From: Panicum virgatum
Taxonomy: Eukaryota; Streptophyta; Magnoliopsida; Poales; Poaceae
Reading direction: 5' to 3'
NCBI RefSeq assembly: GCF_016808335.1
Contig: NC_053145.1
Span: 28,903,120-28,967,119 of the forward strand
DNA length: 64,000 nucleotides
Shown here: positions 34,750 to 44,451 of the stretch, one piece after another
Layout of the letters: each line of letters opens with the position of its first letter
How positions within the stretch are numbered: position 1 is the stretch's first letter
Notes under the pieces: model-generated
The model's input: the letters and a program-made list of their open reading frames with translations, nothing else
Told to the model about the DNA's origin: nothing
Databases searched by the model: none
Program-made: the position numbers and the translations under genes

Positions 34750-37193
34750 ATAATATGATTGCATATGCATCCTACTATAATCCATAGGTGTATAAAATTA
34801 AGGATACCGGCAATACCATGGAGCAATCGGTCCACTAGACGAAGTATAATTACCTTGACTCGACTGCTCTTGATGTCTTGACAATGATCCCGTATCTTTG
34901 ACTTCACTTGGTGGCCCTTTTTGTCTCTGAGCACTCTCTTCCTTCTCATATTTGGCCAAGAGTTCCTTGAAACTCGGCCTTGTCTTGCTTTTGGAGGAAT
35001 TCCCAGACTTACTGGGCGTACCGGTCGGACTGGTCAGACCGCCTTTTGAACCGGTCAGACCGGTCGACTCGCTATCGGCCCCTTTTTCCTTGTCCTGCCC
35101 CTCGAGCGTTGAAGCCTCTATTGCAACTCGAGGAGTCTTGCTCTGCAGCACCTTTTTCTCATGCCTTTCCTCACCAACCACCACATTTTTCCCTTTAGTC
35201 GATTCGGCTTGATGCGGCCGAATCAATACTTTTGGATTTGACAACTCAAGTGTATGAACGGGAAAAGGATTTTGATCAATTTGCATCGCAGGAATAACCA
35301 ATCGTCCTTCATTTATAACCGATTGTATTTGTCTACGAAGAATATTGCAATTATTAGTGGCATGAGAAAAAATATTGTGTAACTTACAATATGCACGCCG
35401 CTTCAATTCCTCTGTTGATGGAATAGTGTGAGAGAACTTAATCTTCCCAAGCTTTGCCAATTCATCAAAAATTCTATCACACTTTGTCACATCAAAAGTG
35501 AATTTAATCTCATCTTGCCGATTTTTAGAAATCGGCTTTAAAGAAGTACAAGTACTGGGCTTATCACTAGATGACTATACAAATTCAGCAGCATATACTT
35601 CATTACCCTCATCGTCTGAAGATTCTCCTTGTAGCATATGCATACTAAGACGATCGGGTTTAAATTTTGCACCTTTACTTCGGCTTTCTTGAGCCAAACC
35701 CTTTGCAACACTTGATTAACGGTCAGAAACTCATATCCTTCTAATTTTTCTTTAATATGAGATCTCAAACCATTAAGAGCTAATTCAGCAAGATCCTTTT
35801 CAGAAATAACCAAACTATAACATCGGTTTTTTGTATCTCTAAATCTTCTAACAAATTCAGCAACAGATTCATCATGTTTTTGTTTAACCAATGTTAAATG
35901 ACATAGCCTCAATTCATTATCACCATTGAAAAAATGCTCATGAAATTTACGCTCTAATTGAGACCAAGATTGCACAGAATTAGGAGCTAATGCCGAAAAC
36001 CATGAAAAAGCAGTGCCAGATAAAGACAAAGGGAACATTCTAATTTTCAAATGATCAAGACTCCCATAAATTCTCATTTGTGCATTAAACTGACTAACAT
36101 GCTCCTTTATAGTTCTACTATCCTCTCCAGTGAATTTAATAAATTCAGGCACCTTGAAATTCCGAGGATATGGTATGGAATCAAAACTCTCAGGATATGG
36201 TTTTTGACAAACAAGAGTTTTATCCTTAAGTTCTATGCCGAAAGACTCTTTAAACATAATAGCCAAATATTTCTTATGTTTCTCAAGTATTTGATTAAAA
36301 TAAGAATCATTTGGCCTCTAAACATTGACACTAGAACTATTCGGCATTTGCGGTGCATGATTCGGCTGTGTATATGGTGTTTGACGCGAATAACCATGGT
36401 TTGGCATTGCACCATATGAATAGCCCGAACTTTAGGGAGGCATAGTATACGGATTATAAGTCATAGTGGCGTATGGAGGAACACCATAACCAGTAAACCC
36501 ATTTGTTCGGCTAAAATCAGCCTGAACAGGAGGCATACTAGTAATAGGTTCGGGAGACGACTGATACGCCACCAAAGCATCAAGACCGATCTGACCGGTT
36601 GGAACCGGTCCATCGAGACCGGTCTGACTGGTTTGTGCAACCGGTCTGACCGTTCCATTCGCGTACTGCTCTGGAGGTTTCTAACCATCATAAAAATTCA
36701 TCGGCATGCCGTACTGTGGTGCAGGTATCGCCGATGATTCAGGAGGCATAGAGTGATTTTGAAAAGTACCAGCAACATTAGACATAGGAGCACTACTATC
36801 ATTGGCCAAGGGTTGCTTTCCTAAAGACTTATCAATCATATTTTGAACAGTAGCAAGCATCTTTTCTTGACCATCAACCTTTAATTGAGTAAATTGCTCC
36901 AAAATATCAGGCGATGCTGAAGTACTTACATTATTATTTGCTTTGGCTTGTTCTTCTTCATCCGAAAGAATGACCACCTCCTTATCCTTGAAGACTTCAC
37001 CCTTCCGGTTCCTGGAGAAGTGAGACTACCACTGATGCTTCTCTTCGATTTCTTTCTCTTTGCGCCGTGTGTTCTCCTCTTCGCACTCCTTGATGAAGGC
37101 TTCATAAGCTTGACGATCTTCAGCCGACAGTTGATCAGGAGTCGGCCTAACGATGTTGCTGGCATCAACATTACTACTTGACAGCTTCACCAT
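34750..37193 (-). pseudogene. Gag of element H
   Basis: Start at ATG 37,191-37,193 (MVKLSSSNVDASNIV). The frame has in-frame stops at about 37,025, 36,680, 36,434 and 36,320. The capsid domain is at 35,538-36,266 with LSGTAFSWFSALAPNSVQSW and VAEFVRRFRDTKNRC, nearly the same motifs as element D. The downstream part (34,798-35,490) is basic and Ser-rich, with ATNNCNILRRQIQSVINEGR and LTGSKGGLTSPTG. Stops make it inactive. The reading frame was intact in its recent ancestor, since between stops the protein is still well conserved. Confidence 0.85.
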
Positions 37194-37265
37194 GGTAGTA
37201 TGTGGAGTAGATTAGATCGGTTTAAATAACCAAGATCTTTCTTCCCCAGCGGAGTCGCCAAAATA

Positions 37266-37828
37266 TGTTGGCGCCAATCTAGGGCCAACACACGAATGCG
37301 CTTGATCCCGTGGTGAGTGACGGCACAATTGCAGCGCCGATGCTCAGACCGGTCAGACCGGTCGGGGTAACCGGTCAGACCGGTTCGCCGGTGCAGAACG
37401 GCGAAATCTGACGAACGCTCGCCCGGGAGGGACCCCGTCAGGGCAAGCGCATGTAGGGTTGTTCTAGGATCGGCAGGCCACCTAGAACGCCTTTAGACGT
37501 CGCAGAGATGAAGGAAGAACAGCAAGTTTGGGGGTTGGAAGAGCTAGGGTTTGAGGAAGACAAAAAGTAATGCAAAATAACGAAAAGTAATAGATTGATA
37601 TGTTTTTGATCGATTGGATTCCCTAATCGGCCGTGACCCTTTATATTTATAGGGTGGAGTGGACTTATCCCGCAAGAAATCATGTTTACAGATCTAAATC
37701 TATAAAAAAACCCTAGTTGTACTCGGACTCTACAGTCGGTCCCTGCCGGACAGGCCACAGTGCCTCGACCGCCCAGACCGCTCGGTCAGACCAGTCAGAC
37801 CGGTTGGTGCCAATTTTGACTGTCAATA
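37266..37828 (-). repeat. 5' LTR of element H
   Basis: 563 bp. It lacks about 20 bp present in the left LTR after CTCTAC (about 37,733). PBS TGGCGACTCCGCTGG (minus strand) adjoins it at about 37,246-37,260. Clusters of the 9-bp unit lie at 37,347-37,386 and 37,767-37,805. Confidence 0.85.
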
Positions 37829-38040
37829 AAAAGATCTAACAATATCATCCTATCAAAATCTAGTACAAAACTCAAAATGCTGCGCCATATGTGGGCTTGC
37901 GGTGTGAGCCACGTCGGTGTGGGTCAGCGGCACAGCCCGCACCCCCACATGCAACCCCATGGGCTTGCCTATTGCGAGCAGCATAATAAAACTAGGTGGG
38001 CTGCGCGCCTCGCCGCGCCCAGTAGCGTTGATGGGCCTTG

Positions 38041-38207
38041 GGCCGAGCAGCACACGACGCACAACGTGGGCCTAAAATCATGCCCAGCGGCGAGCTTCTT
38101 CGTCTAATCCCACCCAGCGCTACCACGCGTCAGGCAGGCGACGCGAAGGCCGAGCGCTGTGGAGTTCACTCGCCCCTTGCTGTATAGGGATTAGACTATT
38201 TGAAAGT
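38041..38207. repeat. Direct repeat, copy 1 (partner at 40,097-40,253)
   Basis: Shares with the second copy the phrases CCAGCGGCGAGCTTCT, GCCACGCGTCAGGC-like sequence, CCGAGCGCTGTGGAG and CTTGCTGTATAGGGATTAGA, in the same order and orientation, about 85% by eye. The pair brackets the DnaJ-like gene. Confidence 0.75.
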
Positions 38208-38777
38208 TACCAAATTCCGGATACAAATGTTTTGATGTCACCTGAAAGTAAGAGGTGCAGGAGGTTTTGGTATATTTAGTTTGATAGATTTTAAATTCTA
38301 GTTACAAAGGTTTTAATGTATGAATGAAAGCTAGAGATTCACAAAGTCTTTAATATATGATTTGAGAGTTTTTAACACGTAACTTAAAAGTTAGAGATAT
38401 AAGAAAACTTGAATGAGTAATTCAATATTTTTGAATTTTAGGTGCAAAGGCTTTGATGTCTCACTTACAAATTGAATTTTGCAAAGTAGACTGCACAAAG
38501 TGGTTTCAAATCCTGATATACATTTTTAAAATATATGAACTGAAATTTAGGGATCTAAAAAGTTTTATATACATGGTTTGGGAGTCCCTCAAAGTGGAAT
38601 ATGAAGTTGCCAATACATGAATTGAAAGATGTGGTGTCGAAAGAACTGTGTACGTGATTTTAGCTTCAACTTTTGCAACGTGACTTGCTGACTCCAACAC
38701 TATCCTACAAATCATGTTTTGGACGGAACAACAAATCTTAAGCAGATTTGTGGCGTTATGGTAAATTGTAAGTTAGA

Positions 38778-38842
38778 ACATCTGAAGAATGTGGCATTAG
38801 GCGGCAGTGCAACATCTGGAGAATTTAGCACTAGGCGGCAGG
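38778..38842. repeat. Short tandem duplication of about 33 bp
   Basis: The phrase AACATCTGAAGAATGTGGCA..TTAGGCGGCAG is followed at once by AACATCTGGAGAATTTAGCA..CTAGGCGGCAG. Confidence 0.7.
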
Positions 38843-39102
38843 CTGTACGCATGTATGACCCTAACAAAGCCTGTAAAACGGACTAAGAAAGATGGGCATG
38901 AATCATTCGGCTCCCAAAGACCATACCATGTTCTGCATACTGATAATTTCAAAAGACCACGCTATGCGAACAGCACTTACCTGGCATTCAGATTCAGAGC
39001 ATGTGAGACTACAGAGTGTGCTGTATATCTGTATACTTGAAAGATGATCCACAACGCAGTCATCAGAAGGAAAGAAAACGTAATTCAGATGGTCAGGGCC
39101 CG

Positions 39103-39703
39103 TCATGACTCGTTGCTCTCCGGGTAGGTGACGCACTTGTACACCCTGCATCTCGGGCACAGGATGAATCCCGCCTGCGACGCCGACGCACACGTAGATA
39201 CGATGGAATTCAGAAAACAAGAAGACGATGGAATGGAAGTAGTGGCCGGAATTCAGAATTCAGAAAAAAAATACAGTCACGCACGGCTTTGCAGGTCGGG
39301 CAGCGGCGGTACACCCGGCTGCCCTCGGACTTGACGTTGTTGTTCTTCCCCTCGCAGAAGTCGCAGAGCAGCCACCCCGCGCCGCCGCACGCTTCGCAGG
39401 CTACACCTTCTTCCTTGGAAGAAGCCACAAGCATACACGGAGAAACGTCAAAGGTAAATAATGGCAGGAAGCGCGAACGGCAAGCTGGAGAGGGTCACTG
39501 ACCACAGTGTCGTCGACGACCACCGGCGGCGCGGCCTGCTCCGCCTCCGCCTCTGCGGCCGCGGCGAGCTCCCTTGGCACGGACGCGCAGCCGATCCTGC
39601 CCGTGCTCCTCGCCCGCACGGCCGGTGGCGGCAGCGGCGAGCTGAGGCGCCAGGGGGCAACCCACCAGTCCAGGCTCGCCGCGGTGCTCCATTGCGCCGC
39701 CAT
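39103..39703 (-). CDS. DnaJ-related cysteine-rich zinc-finger protein, three exons, 133 aa
   Basis: The exons are 39,703-39,503, 39,413-39,285 and 39,174-39,103 (minus strand). The introns are 89 and 110 bp with GT..AG ends and all junctions are in phase 0. Exon 1 gives MAAQWSTAASLDWWVAP and an Ala/Pro/Arg-rich stretch of about 60 residues that could be an organelle transit peptide. Exons 2 and 3 hold four CxxC pairs: CEACGGAGW, CDFCEG, CPTCKA and CPRCRVYKC, ending KCVTYPESNES. This is the DnaJ/Hsp40 cysteine-rich superfamily without a J domain; Arabidopsis At2g24395 is a relative I recall of similar length. Such proteins are thought to bind zinc and act as small chaperones or thiol-disulphide proteins. 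No frame damage is visible. The exon 1 donor (GTG/GTCAGT) is slightly non-consensus. Confidence 0.8.
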
Positions 39704-40096
39704 CCGAGCAGGAGCTCCGTGCTCGCGCCTCCCCCCGCACCGCTCCTTCTCGTGTGGATAAAACAAAAAAGAATAAAGCCACGCGGAGGGAGATCTCACT
39801 ACCGAAGCAAGGCCACCACCAGAAGGGAACGTGAGCGGCGGCGGCGGCGGTCGAACTGGATCCGGCGGCCTTCCGGCGCGGCAGCGCCCCCACCCCCGGC
39901 CGAACCCCCGGCCAGAAATGCGGCGCGGCAACTCGAGCTCCACCAAACCCTCGCCTCGCCCTCCCCTCCCCTTTCGCCCTTCACCGAGGGCGGCGCGGAG
40001 GCAGCGAGTGCGGCGCGGAGGGAAGCGAACCGGCAGGAGGGGCGATTGGCCCCAACCCTAGGGACGCCACGGAGAGACGGCAACGGCAGAATCAAG
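39704..40096 (-). promoter_or_regulatory. Upstream region of the DnaJ-like gene
   Basis: GC-rich sequence upstream of the ATG, interrupted by an AT-rich stretch (39,757-39,780) that reads TTTATTCTTTTTTG on the minus strand and could serve as a weak core promoter. The long plus-strand reading frame across it (39,461-40,327) overlaps the gene antisense and is not supported by any domain. Confidence 0.35.
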
Positions 40097-40253
40097 GTGG
40101 ACCGAGCAACACGCGACGCACGACGTGGGCCGAAAATCAGGTCCAGCGGCGAGCTTCTCCGTCTCCCACCCAGTGCTGCCACGCGTCAGGCGGGCGGACA
40201 CCGAGCGCTGTGGAGGGCGCTCGCCGCTTGCTGTATAGGGATTAGACTATTTG
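40097..40253. repeat. Direct repeat, copy 2 (partner at 38,041-38,207)
   Basis: See copy 1. The shared segment ends at CTGTATAGGGATTAGACTATTTG in both places (40,231-40,253 here). Confidence 0.75.
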
Positions 40254-40526
40254 GAGACCGCCGCGGCGGTTATCAATTTTTTTTTACCATAAATCGCCAT
40301 AAGCAGGTTCTACACGATCGTATGTGATCGTCAAAATCTCCCCACTTATGGCATTTGTAATGATATCCCTTGCCATATCTTAGTTTGATTGAAGCGCCAA
40401 ATTTACACATCGTTTCCATAGCTTAACATAGGATCCGAGTCGAATTAGACATTGCTCTCCGATCCCCTATATTATAGACACGACGTTAGCTAAAAATTAA
40501 GCTCCTAGCTAGTAGCTCTCTCATGC

Positions 40527-41041
40527 ATGCGCACAATATGTATGATGGAAGAGAATCGTTCCATGGAGGGTACGCCGGCGCCGCAGACTCTCGGGGAGTC
40601 GCTGGCGCACGTATCCCGCGCTGCGAGGTGGAGGGCAGCTGCCTTCGTCCAGATTTTGATCCCCGTCGGCTGCACCTTGATTCTGGTGTACACCTATAGA
40701 TCAGAATCCTCTCCTTCCTTCTTCAGCAGCGTCCCATGGCGACTGGCGCTGCTCCTCTCGTGGAGCGCCTACATGTCGGTCCTCTTCATATGGTCACATC
40801 CTACGCGCAGCTCTTCCTGCCGCGCACGCCCCTGGCCGTCGTCGAGAAGATCGAGGGCATCGGGTTATGGGGCGTCGGCGTATGCGTCATCGGCGTGATG
40901 GTTAGCATCGTCCTCTCCGTCCCGGTCGAGGACACCCGAATCGGGACTTTGCGCATTGATCATCTTACCTTCCTTATTCACCAACATAATTTAGATGTAA
41001 ATTTAGAGATTTACTTTAGTATTTCCATAATAAATGACTAG
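40527..41041 (+). pseudogene. Possible small membrane-protein gene, probably frameshifted
   Basis: An ATG frame (internal start MEGTPAPQTLGESLAH at about 40,563) encodes two hydrophobic stretches, AAAFVQILIPVGCTLILVY and LALLLSWSAYMSVLFIW. Near 40,795 the hydrophobic signal moves to another frame (40,736-41,041) with LFLPRTPLAVVEKIEG and GIGLWGVGVCVIGVMVSIVL. Joining them needs one frameshift or an unseen splice. A TATA-like CTATATTATAG lies at about 40,467. I do not recognise the family. It could be a decayed grass-specific membrane protein or chance. Confidence 0.35.
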
Positions 41042-41692
41042 GTAATTTTATATAGGACGAAATATATTTGGTTATTCTATAAGATTGACAGTTGGTTGTC
41101 TCTATTTTTTGTGAGAATTTCTGCTTTTTTACCAAAGTATCTTCCGAGGATTAATGACGATACCCTAAAATAAATATTTGATTAGTATTATTCATTTTAG
41201 CATGTCACATGTGACGGTTAATGTGCAGACTCCAAAAGGAGCCTCTCCATGCATGGATTAGTTATTTTGAGAGATACTGTGAGTACTATAAATTCATTAA
41301 AAATAAAGTCCCATAGCTAATAGCTTTCTCTTTTGTTTGTTATATAAGTGTTTCATAGACCATACCTGATGGCTTTAGTTAGCAATTGCTTGTACCCGTC
41401 CCTTCCCCGTGCTGGTAACGTACTCTCGGTCAACATCTACCGCAGCTCGAAGGGCAAGCACCTTCTACCACCGTGGCGTGCGGGCAGCGGTCTGCATCGG
41501 CTCGACCAGGGCGCGCGCCAGCTGGTCCCAGCCGTAACGGATCCCCACGGTGATGGCCTCTCAGGCCCTGAAGCAATCCCCACCCCGTTTTAGGCCCGAA
41601 GAGGAGTTGCAACGGCGGCGGCGGCAAAGGGAGAAGGAAAGCGAAGAGCGTCGCAGCCGTCGAAGCACCAAGAACAAGTCAACTCGCCAGCC
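41042..41692. other. Unassigned region
   Basis: The first 300 bp are AT-rich; from about 41,400 a GC-rich stretch leads into the TPR-like fragment. I see no supported gene or element. Confidence 0.4.
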
Positions 41693-41908
41693 ATGGTGCT
41701 GCTGATGGATCCCAGTGCCGAGCTCCTGACCGAGGGCGAGACCGCGAGAGCGAGGATCGACCTGGCCGGCATCGCTGCAATCAAGGAGTCGGCGGCACGC
41801 GAGTACAAGGAGCAAGGCAACCAGTTGGTCCGGATGGGCCGGAAGCACTACGTTGAGGGGATCTCCTCCTACTCCAAGCTAGAGTTTGTTTCTGTTTCAA
41901 ACATTTGA
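41693..41908 (+). pseudogene. TPR-like N-terminal fragment
   Basis: The 71-codon frame begins MVLLMDPSAELLTEGETARA and contains AAIKESAAREYKEQGNQLV and RKHYVEGISSYSK. That is the helix pattern of a first tetratricopeptide motif (KxxGNxxxxxxxYxxAIxxYxxA), with similarity to plant TTC4-like co-chaperones as I recall them. The frame then runs out at TCCAAGCTAGAG without further TPR units nearby. It is probably a truncated copy, less likely a first exon of a gene not otherwise visible. Confidence 0.4.
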
Positions 41909-42743
41909 TTAGGGAATAGCAATTTGTGCTTTGTTTGGATTTCGCGGTGGAGAAATACATTCTTTTCCAAGCTCTCGATCTTCCATGTGTCATGGATGCT
42001 GCCAACACAGTGACAGAGCTCCTCACAGCAGGATACCGGTTCAACACGATCAAGGGTGGCTCGTGGCCATGTACAAAGTCTTCCTAACTCTGGAGGTGCC
42101 GCAGGTGATTAGGCCAAGGTGCATGCATGGGTATGTCTAGTGCTACTGGAGATCATTTTTTTTGGTTCGGTGCTAATAATTAGCTTCCTGAAAGATTCGT
42201 AAGATTTTGGCAACCTATGGGCCCACTGGTGCATGCATGAGTCCGATTAGGACTTCATGTGGGTGAACATGTGTCTATCGGCCGGGGAAGAAAAAAAAAA
42301 GGAAGGCTTACGTAATATGAACAGGAAACGGACTGCAGCAGGAGTCCAATTTTATTTGGGCGCGGTCCTCTAGTCTCCATAAAACAAACAGAGTACACGG
42401 AAGATTGCATCGAGGCAATTGGGCTGTTCGTGAACTGCAGCTTGTGGCAGTTGCGACGAATGGCGGGCAGCACTTGGACGGATCGGCAACGCGTGTGCGA
42501 CGTCATAAAAGTCGACGAGTTCTACGCACAGGCTGTTTACGGCGGCGGCGATAGCACACAGGCAGTGGCACGTGTAGTCGGCGTGTGTAGCTGGGCAACG
42601 TGTGTGCGCAGCAAGGTGTGTCGCGAGGATGCAAGAACGTGCAGGAGGCACGCGGCTTCAACACATGAAGGCAGCGGCCACGCAGGAGCCGTGTAGTTCA
42701 GGTAAGTGAAAGTTTTATTTCGACAATCTGTGGCAAGAGGTAG
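41909..42743. other. Unassigned region
   Basis: I found no domain in either strand. The right part (42,430-42,700) is GC-rich. There is no LTR matching the one at 44,087, so the 5' LTR of element L is missing. Confidence 0.4.
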
Positions 42744-43870
42744 ATGACGTTGATGGCTTCCACATTTGAGGTGGCAAGGTTTGATGGCCCCGGAAACTTC
42801 GGATTGTGGCAAATGAGAGTGAAGGATCTGTTGGCTCAGCAGGGTATTTCAAGGGCCCTCAGCGAGAAGAAACTTGCGAAGGTGGATGATGATAAGTGGG
42901 AGGAGATGCAGGCACAATCATGTGCTACTATAAGATTGTGTCTCAGATCAGATCATGTATCACTTCATGGATAAGACATCGCCCAAGGAAATTTGGGACA
43001 AGTTGGAGGACTAGTTTATGTCCAAGACGTTGACCCAGAAGCTGTACCTGAAGCAAAAGTTGTATGGGCTAAAGATGCAGCAGGGGTCAGATCTTGCAGA
43101 TCATATTAATGTCTTCAATCAATTAATTGCTAATCTTGGGAAGGTCGATGAGAAGATTAATGATGAAGACAAGGCTATTATTCTTCTGTGTTCGTTGCCA
43201 GGGTCTTATGAGCACTTAGTTACTACACTGACATATGGCAAGGAGGATATTAATGTGGATGAAATTGTTACTGCTTTACTAGGTCATGAGCAAAAAAGAA
43301 CAATTTATCTGAAGATTCTGTTGGAGGTGCTTTTGTAGTCAGGGGTGATCACAATGCTGAAGATAAGAAGGGCAACAGAAAGAAGGGGCCGCAGTGATAT
43401 AAGTGCAAGGGTTGGGGACATAAAAAGGCTGAGTGTCTAGAACTGAAGAAGGCTGGAGGAACCACAAGTGTGGTGATTGCCAAGAAGCATGATGACTCGG
43501 ATAGCGATGGTGATGTTCTCACAATATCAAGTGAAAAGTCTTGTGAAGTGTGGTTGTTGATTTAGATAGATTGTTCCATGCAACACCAAAGAAGGAGTGG
43601 TTCTCATCATACATTCAGAAGGATGGTGGTCTTGCTCACTTGGGAGATCATTCGAGTTATCGTATTATAGGAGTGGGAGATATCAAGTCAAGATGTGTTA
43701 TGGACGTGAGATGGTACTGAAGGGTGTGAAACATGTGCCGGGGCTATAGAGGAATCTGATTTTGCTTGGGTTATTGCATGATGAAGGATGGTTGTATCAG
43801 GCGCCACCTGATAAGAAGACCTTGAGAGTCATGCGGGAAGGAAAAAAGTCATGGTTGATGAGAAGTCAAG
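42744..43870 (+). pseudogene. Copia gag-protease remnant of element L
   Basis: MASTFEVARFDGPGNFGLWQ opens a Tnt1-like gag. After a frame change near 42,960 the capsid core continues at 43,018-43,338 (LYGLKMQQGSDLADHINVF, IILLCSLPGSYEHLV). A damaged zinc knuckle (YKCKGWGHKKAEC) and remains of the protease-side sequence (KKEWFSSYIQ) follow with stops near 43,336, 43,396 and 43,565. Confidence 0.8.
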
Positions 43871-44086
43871 TGCACACCAACACAAACTGATAGGAAAGCG
43901 TTGTTGAAGGTGGAGTCATGGATGGCATTGCAACGGTGGCGGTGTTCTGTCTGAAGGTAGACAAGGCTGTGGGATCTGCCTCGTCGGGCTGTTCTAAGTG
44001 AGCAGCAAAGGGAGACAACTCAAGGTACACAGAAGTTCGAGCATGGATGGCTTTAAGGTGGCGTGCATATTCGCCAAGGTGGATTT

Positions 44087-44451
44087 TGTTATATATGTGT
44101 CGAATATGTGTATAGTTTGGTTACGATTGGAGTTGAGTTGTAATTTGGTAGGTTAGGGATAGAATTTGGGTCGTACTTTATATCCCTATGGCCCATAAAT
44201 ATGAGGGCACTACCGTGTAACCGTGAGATGACTTGGCGGCTGGTGTGGGAGGTGGCGTTGCCGTGGTGGTGCTCGGATGCCGGTGTAGCTGCTGTTTATG
44301 GGGAGGAGCGCCTTGTGGTCATGCTCGAGGATTTAGACACATCGTCGAACCTCGTTAAAAAACATCGTGCCTCAGTGTCATTCTCGTTTGTACGATCTTG
44401 TGATTTGATTTTGTGTTCTTGGGGTTATCACTTCGCGCAATTATTATAACA
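44087..44451 (+). repeat. 3' LTR of element L (365 bp)
   Basis: Begins TGTTATATATG and ends ATTATTATAACA; TGTTATA and TATAACA are inverted repeats. An AT-rich promoter-like CCCATAAATATGAGG lies at about 44,190. Confidence 0.75.

Larger units (their letters stand above)
29849..37828 (-). mobile_element. Element H: pol-less Ty3/gypsy relative of D, interrupted by solo LTR I
   Basis: LTRs at 29,849-30,426 and 37,266-37,828 begin TGTTGGCGCC and end TGTCAACA (TGTCAATA in the right copy). Without insertion I the interior is about 2.9 kb and holds gag and part of the linker only. Protease, RT, RNase H and integrase are absent. Gag, PPT, PBS and the ACCGGTCAG repeats resemble element D. The target duplication is weak (CAAAA left, TAAAA right). 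Confidence 0.85.
37829..39102. other. Intergenic region downstream of the DnaJ-like gene
   Basis: No gene is supported. It begins with a GC-rich part (37,870-38,200) that contains one copy of a 165-bp direct repeat. An AT-rich part (38,200-38,760) follows, with loose repeats of AAAGTTTTGATGT-like phrases. About 240 bp of likely 3' untranslated sequence of the neighbouring minus-strand gene comes last. Confidence 0.5.
42744..44451 (+). mobile_element. Element L: internally deleted Ty1/copia remnant with 3' LTR
   Basis: Gag and protease fragments (42,744-43,870) are followed after about 200 bp by a purine-rich tract (GCCAAGGTGGA, 44,073-44,083) and an LTR (44,087-44,451). Integrase, RT and RNase H are gone, and no 5' LTR is seen. 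Confidence 0.75.

Noticed and set aside
13155..37828. Regularly recurring ACCGGTCAG units, considered as a CRISPR-like or satellite array
   Set aside because: The units are dispersed within retrotransposon LTRs and gag without uniform spacers, and the setting is a plant nucleus.
39461..40327. 288-codon plus-strand frame overlapping the DnaJ-like gene
   Set aside because: It is antisense to a gene with clear splice sites and CxxC motifs, and is rich in Arg/Ala/Gly as expected for the complement of GC-rich exons.
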